From Salimicrobium humidisoli (GTDB lineage Bacteria > Bacillota > Bacilli > Bacillales > Halobacillaceae): 64,000 nt of DNA. The translations under genes and the position numbers were made by a program. Below, in pieces: positions 41,006 to 49,517 of the stretch; position 1 is the stretch's first letter, and each line of letters opens with the position of its first letter. The notes below the pieces were generated by a model. It ran no database searches and had not been told where the DNA came from. It saw nothing but the letters and a program-made list of their open reading frames with translations. The stretch is from positions 1 to 64,000 of the forward strand of contig NZ_NSGH01000001.1 in the NCBI RefSeq assembly GCF_002295105.1, read 5' to 3'.

Positions 41006-41936
41006 TATATCATTTTTTAAAACACTTAACGACGATATGCTTGCAGACACAGGTTATCAGGAAACGCCCGCAAAAATATACTTCTTTAAAGAAGGAAGAG
41101 AGATCGTGTTTACTCCTGAAATTCTTACGGAGGGAGCCACGAAAGAAGCCTTGCTTAAAGAAGAGACGTATAGTTTTGATTTTTCACAGGATGATTTACA
41201 TTACAGCAAAAGAATCACCTTTCAAAATCACCAATATCTTTTTGGGAAAGAAGGTCTCGTAAGCGAGGAGGGGGAAATAGGCCTCGGAGTTAAATATTTC
41301 TCCAAGGAATCACAGCAGCAGTACACTAAAGTTCTTGCAAGTTTTAAAAAAGACACTCCGCCCCTTACTGACAAGCTGATCGATTTTGTTATACCGGGTG
41401 GTTATTTCCGGGGAAATATAGTAATTGAAATTATTCTTTTTGCTGTCACGCCTATAGCGGAGCACTTCCCTCTTACCAAAGGTACAGTACTTGGAAAACT
41501 GGAAAGTACAAAGTTTCTGCTGGAAGGGGAAGGAGGGTCATTCCCGATATTGCATCATGAGGATCCGAACGAACCGCTCTGGTGGGTGGACTGCAACTGG
41601 GAGGATGCGGCCATAGATACATTTCACGAAGACTACGTGTCCTTGAACATAAACCGGCAACACCCGGATGCCAAAGATTTAAAGTTAGATGCTATGCCGC
41701 AAGTTTCACCAATGTTGAAAAATGTCATAACTTCGGCCCTGTATATTATTGCTCAGAAGGTAATACAGGAAGAATATAATCTGACGAGTGAAGATGACAC
41801 CTCAGATTTTGAAGAGGGTTCTATTGCTTCTGCTGTTTCCTACTTTCTTAAAGATATCGAAGAAGATAAGTCATCTCCGGAAATTTTAGCCAAGGAAATT
41901 CAAAAGTCAGTACACGAGAGATTTGAGGGAATGTAA
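40998..41936 (+). CDS. Unknown protein, defense operon gene 3
   Basis: A 312-aa soluble acidic protein overlapping gene 2 by eight bases and gene 4 by one. No family recognised. A hydrophobic strand-rich centre (LIDFVIPGGYFRGNIVIEII) and DPNEPLWWVDCNWEDAAIDT at about 190 stand out. The C-terminal helices are acidic (SEDDTSDFEEGS). Strict coupling to both neighbours means it is produced in fixed ratio with them, as expected for a complex subunit or adaptor. Probably corresponds to the DUF component of related systems. Confidence 0.6.
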   Translation: MNNISFFKTLNDDMLADTGYQETPAKIYFFKEGREIVFTPEILTEGATKEALLKEETYSFDFSQDDLHYSKRITFQNHQYLFGKEGLVSEEGEIGLGVKYFSKESQQQYTKVLASFKKDTPPLTDKLIDFVIPGGYFRGNIVIEIILFAVTPIAEHFPLTKGTVLGKLESTKFLLEGEGGSFPILHHEDPNEPLWWVDCNWEDAAIDTFHEDYVSLNINRQHPDAKDLKLDAMPQVSPMLKNVITSALYIIAQKVIQEEYNLTSEDDTSDFEEGSIASAVSYFLKDIEEDKSSPEILAKEIQKSVHERFEGM

Positions 41937-42625
41937 TGTGGAAAGAAATGTCGAAAAAAGAAGCTGACAAAGAATATAAAAAACTGATTGCCAGTAATTT
42001 TACCCCTTCCCTGAGAGATAATGAATTCGATGAAAAGCTGAGAACAGGAATTTGGGAACTTCATGAAGAAACACTCAGGGAAATGGATATTTCCGAGGGA
42101 TCTAAATGGGGATATAAATATGACTACGCTTTTGGCTTGAAACTTTTTGATTTTCTCCAGAGAGGAGAATTCTTTCTTCCGATTCACCTGGCTGCTTCTA
42201 CAGGAGTATGGCGTTTTCTCTCTGTTAATATTATGCCGGATATCGTTCACAGAAGGTGGGGAGATTCGCCTGTACGCTTCTATTTGCAACCGAACAGAAT
42301 TTGGCTGAAAACTTTATGGTGGTACAGCTTTCTTTCTTGGCAGGGTGATGTTGAAAGCACCAAAGCGACCCTTGAACTTAACAGTACGGATACCATTGTG
42401 CAATTAGTGGAAAGGGCCGGGGCCAACGGCTACAGAGTAGATATGTCCAGAGAATTAATGAAGCAGTTCGGCAGGTTATTAAAAGAAGAGAATATCGACA
42501 GAGAAGAGACTTTTAGGAAAGTCATGAAGCTTAACACAGCCAGAACCAGATCTGTGGAACCGGGTCTGATTGAAGGCGGAACTGAGAGCTATGTGAGGGA
42601 TCTTATTGAGTACGTTAAAAAGTAG
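41936..42625 (+). CDS. DUF6339-like protein, defense operon gene 4
   Basis: A 229-aa soluble protein. The central stretch is rich in Trp and Arg: TGVWRFLSVNIMPDIVHRRW, RIWLKTLWWYSFLSWQGD, then DTIVQLVERAG and GYRVDMSRELM. I recall this pattern from DUF6339, a family seen next to C5 methyltransferases and Z1 proteins. No catalytic motif is evident. Start ATG 41936 overlaps the preceding stop (TAATG). Confidence 0.6.
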   Translation: MWKEMSKKEADKEYKKLIASNFTPSLRDNEFDEKLRTGIWELHEETLREMDISEGSKWGYKYDYAFGLKLFDFLQRGEFFLPIHLAASTGVWRFLSVNIMPDIVHRRWGDSPVRFYLQPNRIWLKTLWWYSFLSWQGDVESTKATLELNSTDTIVQLVERAGANGYRVDMSRELMKQFGRLLKEENIDREETFRKVMKLNTARTRSVEPGLIEGGTESYVRDLIEYVKK

Positions 42626-42647
42626 CAGAGTAGAAGAGGAGAAACAT

Positions 42648-43994
42648 TTGTCGCATAAATCAGATATAAGTGTAATAGATCTTTTTTCGGGATGTGGAGG
42701 TATGGCACTCGGGTTTGGACTCCAGAACTTTCATATAGCGGAGAGTGTGGAATTAGATCCTGCTGCCTGTCGGACAGCAAATTATAACCTTCACATTAAA
42801 TCGAGTGGTAATTCGGCAGCCTGCAATTTAGATGTTAAAAATTACAGTTTTTCCGTACCGGAAAAGCCGGGTTCCAGGGTGATTACTATAGGAGGCCCTC
42901 CGTGTCAGGCATATTCAAATATTGGTAAAGCAAAAATAAGATCATTGGGAGAAGACCGTTTTGGATTGAATGATTCCAGAGCTTTTCTCTATGAAGAATT
43001 CTTAAGGGTAGCACTGGATGCTTCTTCTGATTTTATTGTCATGGAGAACGTTCCTGAGGCAGTAAACTTTTTCGGAAAAAATTTAGGGGAAGAAGTCTGC
43101 GCAGAATTGAAAAAAAGGGGATACAGGGCTTTCTGGACGATTCTTAATGCAGCAGACTACGGTGTGCCTCAGATTAGAGAAAGATTATTTGTATTTGCAG
43201 CCAAAGAGGAATACGGTGAGCCCTGGTTACCGGAACCTGTATGTCAAAGACCTGACAGGGGTTTCAGAACTCCAAACGAAAAAAGATTTAAGACATTTCT
43301 TAACTATTCTTTTTTTAAGGAACCAAAGCAACCTTCTGAAGCAGCTCCTTTATGGGTAACAGCAGGGGAAGCTGTGTCGGATCTTCCGTCTTTATTTAAA
43401 AGTGCTGATTCCAACTATCATTATTATAAATCAAATGTGCGGTTGCCCTACGAGTCTTCTCCTTTAAATTATTTCCAGAATAAGATGAGGGAGAACACAA
43501 GAGGGGCTGCATATGTTTCGGGGAATTCTTTCAGGTACACAGCACGGGATTTTCGTATATTTGAAGAAATGGGTTGGGGAGACGATTTTCGGCAGGCTTT
43601 CGACATAGCTGATAACCTTTTTCGAAAAGAAGCCGCAAGAAAGAATCTTACTAAGAAAAACAATCCTGAAGAATATAATTTGCTTCGGAAAAAGTTTGTT
43701 CCCCCTTATGATCGGGAGAAATTTCACAGTAAGTGGAAAAAACTGCACCCGGATAAACCTTCACACACACTTGTAGCTCATTTGGGTACAGACACTTACA
43801 GTCACATACATCCTTATGAACCCAGGGGGATAAGTATCAGGGAAGCTGCAAGACTTCAATCTTTCCCGGATGACTTTATGTTTCATGGAAGTATGGGGGA
43901 TGCATATCGGCAAATTGGAAACGCGGTTCCCCCTCTTTTAAGTGAAGCGATTGCAAAGGCAGTTAAACGAAGTATGAAAATGGAGGAAGGATAA
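42648..43994 (+). CDS. DNA (cytosine-5) methyltransferase, defense operon gene 5
   Basis: A 448-aa C5 methyltransferase distinct from the one at 33394. Motif I is VIDLFSGCGGMALGFG, motif IV IGGPPCQAYSNIG with catalytic Cys, motif VI VMENVPEAVN, motif VIII VPQIRERLFVFA, IX REAARLQSFPDDF and X QIGNAVPPLLS. The target recognition region (about 200-370) is long and unlike Dcm, so another sequence is probably methylated. TTG 42648 has GAGGAG six bases upstream. It would protect self DNA in this system. Confidence 0.9.
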   Translation: MSHKSDISVIDLFSGCGGMALGFGLQNFHIAESVELDPAACRTANYNLHIKSSGNSAACNLDVKNYSFSVPEKPGSRVITIGGPPCQAYSNIGKAKIRSLGEDRFGLNDSRAFLYEEFLRVALDASSDFIVMENVPEAVNFFGKNLGEEVCAELKKRGYRAFWTILNAADYGVPQIRERLFVFAAKEEYGEPWLPEPVCQRPDRGFRTPNEKRFKTFLNYSFFKEPKQPSEAAPLWVTAGEAVSDLPSLFKSADSNYHYYKSNVRLPYESSPLNYFQNKMRENTRGAAYVSGNSFRYTARDFRIFEEMGWGDDFRQAFDIADNLFRKEAARKNLTKKNNPEEYNLLRKKFVPPYDREKFHSKWKKLHPDKPSHTLVAHLGTDTYSHIHPYEPRGISIREAARLQSFPDDFMFHGSMGDAYRQIGNAVPPLLSEAIAKAVKRSMKMEEG

Positions 43995-44914
43995 TGGAAC
44001 TGGTATATGTGTTAAGGGAATATTTTGCCTCTCTTGAATTAAACAGAATTCGTGAACTGCCGGTGGAACTGCTTGGCGAAGACTCCAAAGGTTGGGTAAT
44101 TAAAGAAAAAAACGAGGTTGGAGTCGGCGTAATTATCAATAAGGATATTAATGTTAATGAAAGGTTCACCAATGTAAATTTTTATAATCGTCATATTGTA
44201 ATTAACAATAGTACGGAAAATGTGCTGTTGCTGACTTGCGAAAACAACGATCAGCGATATGAATTTGCAAGTATTGCAGCTGTATTTCTTGATCCCGGTA
44301 AGGAAGGTATGGACCGAAAATTGCTGGAAACGGAGCCGCTTACCTGGTGGAAAAAATGGAAGGATTTAATCGGAAACGCCTCCGTAGAAAAAAGTGTTCA
44401 CAGTATTTTGGGAGAAATGTTGGCAGTAAAGTATCTTGCTGAACAAAATTCCAAAGCATCTTTACCTAACTGGACAGGAGCTAAAGGACAGTCTGTAGAT
44501 GTAGAACACGGGGATAGAAATTATGAAGTGAAAACCACGACAAATAAGTATGAAAATATAGTAAATATAAACAGCCAATTTCAATTGAGCAGTATATTTA
44601 ATGCTGATCTGATTTTTGTCAGGGTAGAAGAAGTGTCCTCGGGCGTAACGTTAAACGAAATGGTGGAGGAACTGGAATACCTTGGTTTTGACAGAAAAGA
44701 AATAGAAGAGAATATGGAAAGGCTGGGGGTACCGGAGAATTCTTCTGCGAGGGAAAGAAACTTTGCTGTACTTGAAGGAAGAATTTACAAAGTTGCCGAT
44801 AAATTTTCTGCTCATAAACTTAAAGATTCCCTGGGAGAAGCCTCCCCGCATATTTTAAAAATACAATATACTATAGATTTGACAGGCATACCGCATGAAG
44901 AAATTAAATTATAA
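43994..44914 (+). CDS. PD-(D/E)XK nuclease-like protein (DUF4420-like), defense operon gene 6
   Basis: A 306-aa protein. In the middle, HSILGEMLAVKYLAEQ leads to WTGAKGQSVDVEHGDRNYEV and KTTTNKYENIV, i.e. D-x(n)-E-x-K with a preceding helix Glu, the PD-(D/E)XK nuclease signature. QLSSIFNADLIFVRV follows. It matches what I recall of PF14390 (DUF4420), a partner of Z1 and GHKL ATPases. It is the likely DNA-cutting subunit. The start overlaps the methyltransferase stop (TAATG). A terminator follows at 44958. Confidence 0.7.
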   Translation: MELVYVLREYFASLELNRIRELPVELLGEDSKGWVIKEKNEVGVGVIINKDINVNERFTNVNFYNRHIVINNSTENVLLLTCENNDQRYEFASIAAVFLDPGKEGMDRKLLETEPLTWWKKWKDLIGNASVEKSVHSILGEMLAVKYLAEQNSKASLPNWTGAKGQSVDVEHGDRNYEVKTTTNKYENIVNINSQFQLSSIFNADLIFVRVEEVSSGVTLNEMVEELEYLGFDRKEIEENMERLGVPENSSARERNFAVLEGRIYKVADKFSAHKLKDSLGEASPHILKIQYTIDLTGIPHEEIKL

Positions 44915-44957
44915 AGGGCTGGTTTAAAAGAAAACCGTCAGAAACTTTATGAACTAT

Positions 44958-45009
44958 ACCCCGAACAATGCACTTAAATAAAAAGTGTCCATGTTCGGGG
45001 TTTTTGGTA
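44958..45009 (+). terminator. Terminator of the defense operon
   Basis: ACCCCGAACA and TGTTCGGGGT form a 10-bp outer stem with an inner CACTT/AAGTG stem, followed by TTTTTGG. Confidence 0.85.
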
Positions 45010-45252
45010 TGTTGAGACTCCAAATATATCTCATGAAAAAATTAACCAAACGATGCAGGAATATCGAATGCGCTAAAATAAATTGAAGTGTAATCGCGAT
45101 TACGGAGAACCAGAAGTATTTTCTTAATGGCTACCGTATACGTTTATTACGTAAAGAGACAGGGATTGTATTTTTCTATCATCAGAAAGAACAGTCTTCT
45201 TCCAATTGCGTGCACCATCTGCCCTCCAGGAATCCAAAAGAAAGTAAGCGAG

Positions 45253-45314
45253 CCTGAATTGAAACAGTAGATGTCTCGACCGGGAAACCGTCGGGATCGA
45301 ACAAGCAATTCAGG
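45253..45314. ncRNA. Possible structured RNA or element remnant
   Basis: CCTGAATTG and CAATTCAGG are perfect inverted arms 44 bases apart. Inside, CGACCGG-GAAA-CCGTCG forms a GC-rich hairpin with a GAAA loop. No ORF covers it. The 430-bp gap 45010-45442 otherwise shows no gene. Could be a regulatory RNA, or the palindromic end of a lost element. Confidence 0.3.
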
Positions 45315-45442
45315 GCCCCTGGAGTATTAAAAGAACCATCTATACCGGGAGAGGCTTACAAAATGAACGATTGTCTTATAATAGTTTGATACTCTTATTA
45401 AATTGTTTATTATAAAGTCACAGCTCAGTTATCCGTTTTTGT

Positions 45443-45616
45443 TCACTTCAGTTGCTTAATTATAGCCTGAGCAGCAACCCGGGCGATCAACCCGATAAGA
45501 AGCATCACTCCCAAAACTACGAAAATATTATCTGATAGAACCATCCCTAATTGAACCCCTAAAAATAAAGCTACCCCAATCACAAGGCCTATAATGACTT
45601 TGTCTTTTCCTGTCAT
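45443..45616 (-). CDS. Small membrane protein, 57 aa
   Basis: MTGKDKVIIGLVIGVALFLG, then a second hydrophobic stretch (IFVVLGVMLLIGLIARVAA) and a basic end (IIKQLK). AGGAGG eight bases upstream of ATG 45616 is a near-perfect ribosome site. No family recognised. Same strand as the next small membrane gene at 45680. Confidence 0.6.
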   Translation of the reverse strand: MTGKDKVIIGLVIGVALFLGVQLGMVLSDNIFVVLGVMLLIGLIARVAAQAIIKQLK

Positions 45617-45679
45617 AGATTATCCTCCTCAAAAGTCAAAGCTCATTTCGTGAATCATTTTTTCTGACACGACTGATAG

Positions 45680-45847
45680 TTAATTGAATAAAGCTGCTCC
45701 CAAAATAGTTATGATCACGAGTGGCAAAAATACAAATACTGCTATAAGCACCTTTATATTATCTTTGTCAGTGAATAGAGACTTACGGTATATGTATATG
45801 AAAACTCCTATAAGAAGTAATGCAATGATTGTGATTGCCAAATCCAC
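45680..45847 (-). CDS. Small membrane protein, 55 aa
   Basis: Start GTG 45847 is chosen because GGAGGG is six bases upstream; the longer frame has no site. Two membrane helices (LAITIIALLLIGVFIYIYRK and VLIAVFVFLPLVIITILGAA) surround a short charged loop (FTDKDNIK). No family recognised; likely in one transcript with the 45443 gene. Confidence 0.55.
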   Translation of the reverse strand: MDLAITIIALLLIGVFIYIYRKSLFTDKDNIKVLIAVFVFLPLVIITILGAALFN

Positions 45848-46042
45848 TGTTAACCCTCCAATAGCTCTTCGTAAGTCAATCTCCGATTTCAGTGTAGACA
45901 AAGCTTTATCCGGGAGACCGGACCTGGAACTCGGCAATACAGAAGGAAAGTATCCTCTGGGCCGCTCCGGTGCCTTCTACTGTGCCGATAAACGTTTGAC
46001 TAACAAAATAACAGCCTTGCTGTAGAAAGTCGCTCTCATGTT

Positions 46043-47977
46043 TTAATTTCCATACTCATCATTTCTTTCCGCAACTTTCGAATATTCCGGGGAGAGATTT
46101 TCATAAACCGTCGCTTTTCTTAGCCGTTCCTGAAAGTATGCGTTCAATTCGGGATCCGTGCAGAAAATGAAACAGCCTTTCTGGCCCCGTGTCATAAGGG
46201 TACGGTACGTGTTCCGGATAATGTCATCAGCTACCTGCTGTGCTTTAATCGGATTTTCTTTGGCCATTTTTTTAATGCCGCGCAGGGACTGATCCGACTT
46301 GGCCCGTTTCGTGTAATCCGTCTTCACTTCTCCGTCTTTGAAATAAAGGTCGGGACCGATGATCACCCCCACATAATCAAACTCCAGTCCCTGGGAGGTA
46401 TGGATACATCCGGCTTCCGCGACTGATTCCTGATCGATCGCCCAAATACTGTCCGACAGATTCCAGCTCATCTCAAACCCATATTCGGGCAGCGTGATAT
46501 CCTTATAGGCCGTGTCTTTCCGCTGTTTCACCGGCCATTCCCAGCAGTAGCCGGCCAGCATGCGTGATTTATTATTCTTTTTGTTCAGTTCCTCGATATG
46601 ACGAAGCATCCGGTGCGGGTCTTCATACACCCGGAAGTCATAGTCCACTCCGTAGTCGTTTTTATTGGCCGTATCACGGATTCCGAGAGTGTCCTCGAGC
46701 CAGGCGATGTAGGCTTCCGAGCCGTCACAACGGAACTGGGAAGCCAGTTTCCCCGTAATCAGTTCGGCTCCCGCTTCTTTTGTATACTGCTCGATCAGTT
46801 CCATGCTTCCGATGTCCTTAAGTGTGACCCGCTGCTTTTCGTCAATGAAGAACATAGTGAATTTGGCGGCATTAATCAGTTCTTTCACCTGATTTTCTCC
46901 CTGGTTGCCGTAGAAACCGGACTTTTCATTAAGCCGGTGCGCTTCATCGACCACGATGACGTCGAATTCATCCGGTTCGGATGTGGTGAAACTGCCGGAA
47001 CCTTTGAACAGATTATTGATATGCGTCTTCTTCATCGTTCCCTGCAGCCGGGAGGCATAGACGGTACGGGGAGCTGAATTTTTGGAAACATACAGCACAT
47101 TCAGCCCCTGGTTGATCAGGTTCACTAACAGATGAACGGCCATAACTGATTTGCCGGTGCCGGGGCCGCCTTCGATCGCCATAACGTGTTTCCGTTCCGA
47201 GTGTACGCCTTCGAGAGCCAGCTGGTAAGCCTGTTCGTAAAAAACCTTCTGTTCATCGATCATCCGGAATTCTTCGTTGCCTTCGAGCATGCTGCTTAAG
47301 GAATCCTGAAGAGACCTGGAAGGACGGATTCTGCCATGTTCTATTTCATAGATCAGATGGCGGTCGTCTCCGTGTACGATATATTTCTTGATGAAGGAGC
47401 GCAGCTTACTGATTTCTCCTTTCGTAAATACGGGGGCTCTGTCCAGATGTTCCTGGTAGTGCGCATCCGTCAGGGGATCGTCCGCTTCTTTCCGGTAGTT
47501 GTGCAGGTAGGCACAGGGATTGAGGGAAATATGTTTCCCCTGAACGTTTTCATTAAAATCTTCAATGAGAGCGGCGTAGGACCACGCCTGATAGGAAGGG
47601 TGCGGGAGAGGTCGTTTCCCTCCGCCTACGTAAGTGGATACGATAGCATCCTGCTCCTCGACTTTCTCCACCTCCGACCACTGTTTCAATTCAATGATGA
47701 TGACGTGATCCTGGCTGCCATTGTTTCCGGATATAAGAAAGTCGACCCGTTTTGAGGTGTTGGGAATATTGAATTCAATAGCGACAGATGCATCTTCCGG
47801 TATGTCCTCATCCTGCATGACGTTCGACATGCGCTGAAGCGAGTTCTCCCACGATTTGATTTCCTGTTTGGAGGTCCGTCCGATTTTTTCCCGGTAGGAA
47901 TGGTACAGGCGTTCCACGAGTTCTTCATTGATTACGTCAGAGACGAAGTCTGTTTTGGTGGATTCATAAATGATCAT
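46043..47977 (-). CDS. DUF2075 family helicase with N-terminal nuclease-like domain
   Basis: A 644-aa protein. The N-terminal part has VAIEFNIPNTSKRVDFLISG and HVIIIELKQW, a D-x(n)-E-x-K pattern of PD-(D/E)XK type. The C-terminal part is a SF1-like DUF2075 ATPase: Walker A EGGPGTGKSVMA at about 270, Walker B VIVVDEAHRLNE, FFIDEKQRVT, and late motifs CIHTSQGLEFDYVGVIIG and YRTLMTRGQKG. Such nuclease-helicase fusions are common in mobile or defense settings. ATG 47977 has GAAAGGGGC. Single gene, no partner in the same operon. Confidence 0.85.
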   Translation of the reverse strand: MIIYESTKTDFVSDVINEELVERLYHSYREKIGRTSKQEIKSWENSLQRMSNVMQDEDIPEDASVAIEFNIPNTSKRVDFLISGNNGSQDHVIIIELKQWSEVEKVEEQDAIVSTYVGGGKRPLPHPSYQAWSYAALIEDFNENVQGKHISLNPCAYLHNYRKEADDPLTDAHYQEHLDRAPVFTKGEISKLRSFIKKYIVHGDDRHLIYEIEHGRIRPSRSLQDSLSSMLEGNEEFRMIDEQKVFYEQAYQLALEGVHSERKHVMAIEGGPGTGKSVMAVHLLVNLINQGLNVLYVSKNSAPRTVYASRLQGTMKKTHINNLFKGSGSFTTSEPDEFDVIVVDEAHRLNEKSGFYGNQGENQVKELINAAKFTMFFIDEKQRVTLKDIGSMELIEQYTKEAGAELITGKLASQFRCDGSEAYIAWLEDTLGIRDTANKNDYGVDYDFRVYEDPHRMLRHIEELNKKNNKSRMLAGYCWEWPVKQRKDTAYKDITLPEYGFEMSWNLSDSIWAIDQESVAEAGCIHTSQGLEFDYVGVIIGPDLYFKDGEVKTDYTKRAKSDQSLRGIKKMAKENPIKAQQVADDIIRNTYRTLMTRGQKGCFIFCTDPELNAYFQERLRKATVYENLSPEYSKVAERNDEYGN

Positions 47978-48129
47978 GAGGGTGCCCCTTTCCCGGTCCG
48001 CAATATTCGACCCTTTTACTTTCGTTACTGAATATCGTATCAGTACACTGGAATTTTTTCTATTCTTTTACATCTGCGCATCCCCTTGAGTGGATTCGAT
48101 TTCCCTCTTTCAAAACAATTGTTTTTTTA

Positions 48130-48158
48130 TTGAACTTTTGTTTGTTGTGCGCTATCAT
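48130..48158 (+). promoter_or_regulatory. SigA-type promoter of the nucleoside operon
   Basis: TTGAAC and TATCAT separated by exactly 17 bp, about 100 bases upstream of the transporter start. Confidence 0.55.
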
Positions 48159-48226
48159 TTAAATAATTCTAAAAAATCAAAGGTTCCGGTGACTGACCAG
48201 CATGTTGTCTTCAGTGCGGCGTTAAT

Positions 48227-48240
48227 TGTAACCGGTTACA
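48227..48240 (+). promoter_or_regulatory. cre-like palindrome (CcpA site, or RbsR-type operator)
   Basis: TGTAACCGGTTACA is a perfect 14-bp palindrome. It fits every position of the Bacillus cre consensus TGWNANCGNTNWCA and is also a typical LacI-family operator. It lies about 70 bases downstream of the -10 and just before the ribosome site, where CcpA would block elongation. No LacI-family gene is in the window. Confidence 0.65.
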
Positions 48241-48257
48241 TCGAAGGGGTGTTTCAA

Positions 48258-49493
48258 TTGATAAATATTTTGTGGGGGCTGTTAGGTATAGCCACCGTTC
48301 TCGGAATTGCATTTCTGCTGAGCGTGAAGAAAAAAGAGATTCATGTGCGGACGATCGGTCTGGCTCTTCTCATTCAGATAACGTTCGCCTTTCTGACGCT
48401 GAAATCGACGACCGGACGGGCAGCGCTGGAAGGGTTGTCGAACCTCGTCCAGAATGTCATCGGATATGCGAGTGAAGGGATCTCCTTTCTGTTCGGACCG
48501 CTGGTGGCCGGGGACGGGAATATTTTCGCTTTTCAGGTTCTGACGATCATCATATTTTTCTCATCTATGATTTCGATTCTGTACTACCTCGGAATCATGC
48601 AGTGGATCATTAAAACCCTCGGCGGCGGTCTGTCCCGACTGCTTCAGACGACCCGGCCGGAGTCGCTGGCGGCCGCAGCGAATATATTCGTCGGGCATAC
48701 GGAGGCGCCGCTGGTCGTACGTCCGTTCATCAAGAAAATGAACGAGTCGGAGCTGTTTGCCATTATGGTCGGAGGAATGGGTTCTGTATCCGGCTCCATT
48801 CTCGTCGGCTACTCTCTCCTTGGTATTCCTCTGGAGTACCTGTTAGCCGCCAGTTTTATGGCGGCACCTTCGAGTCTATTGATAGCCAAAATGATTTTCC
48901 CCCTTCCTGCCGAAGTGAGGGAAAGTATAGCGGAAGGACCGGCAGAAGAAATCAATATCGATATGGCGGAAGACGAAAAACCCGCCAACATCATCGATGC
49001 TGCCGCAAGCGGAGCCTCCACCGGTGTGAAAATGGTCCTTGAGATTGCGGGGATGCTGCTGGCTTTTGTTTCGCTGATCGCTTTGATCAACGGATTGTTC
49101 GGAGCTGTAGGCGGTCTGTTCGGTATGGAAGACCTGACGCTCGAATTGATTTTAGGCGTCATCCTGTCTCCCGTCGCCTTTTTGATCGGGGTGCCGTGGG
49201 AAGAAGCGGTACGGGCCGCTCAGTTCATCGGACAGAAGGTGGTCATCAACGAATTCGTCGCTTTCGCCGGGCTCGGAGAAGTCATCGACAGCTTTTCCGC
49301 CAAAACGGCGATGATACTCAGTTTCGCGCTGGCAGGGTTTGCGAACTTCGGTTCCATCGCCATCCAGATCGGAGCGCTCGGATCTCTTGCTCCGGAGAGG
49401 AGAAACGACGTATCGAGGCTCGGGTTACGGGCGATGATCGGTGGTACGCTCGCCTCATTACTGAATGCGGCTATCGCAGGAATGTTTATTTAA
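48258..49493 (+). CDS. Concentrative nucleoside transporter (NupC/CNT family)
   Basis: A 411-aa membrane protein with about ten segments. CNT landmarks include VFLFGPLVAGDGNIFAFQVL-like sequence at about residue 80, QTTRPESLAAAANIFVGHTE then APLVVRPFI, MVGGMGSVSGSILVGY and ALAGFANFGSIAIQIGALGS. It imports nucleosides with H+ or Na+. TTG 48258 has AAGGGGT seven bases upstream; the frame is open to 48090 without a site. First gene of an operon with nucleoside hydrolase and ribokinase. Confidence 0.9.
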   Translation: MINILWGLLGIATVLGIAFLLSVKKKEIHVRTIGLALLIQITFAFLTLKSTTGRAALEGLSNLVQNVIGYASEGISFLFGPLVAGDGNIFAFQVLTIIIFFSSMISILYYLGIMQWIIKTLGGGLSRLLQTTRPESLAAAANIFVGHTEAPLVVRPFIKKMNESELFAIMVGGMGSVSGSILVGYSLLGIPLEYLLAASFMAAPSSLLIAKMIFPLPAEVRESIAEGPAEEINIDMAEDEKPANIIDAAASGASTGVKMVLEIAGMLLAFVSLIALINGLFGAVGGLFGMEDLTLELILGVILSPVAFLIGVPWEEAVRAAQFIGQKVVINEFVAFAGLGEVIDSFSAKTAMILSFALAGFANFGSIAIQIGALGSLAPERRNDVSRLGLRAMIGGTLASLLNAAIAGMFI

Positions 49494-49517
49494 TAAAGGT
49501 ATAAGGAGGAGTAAAGT

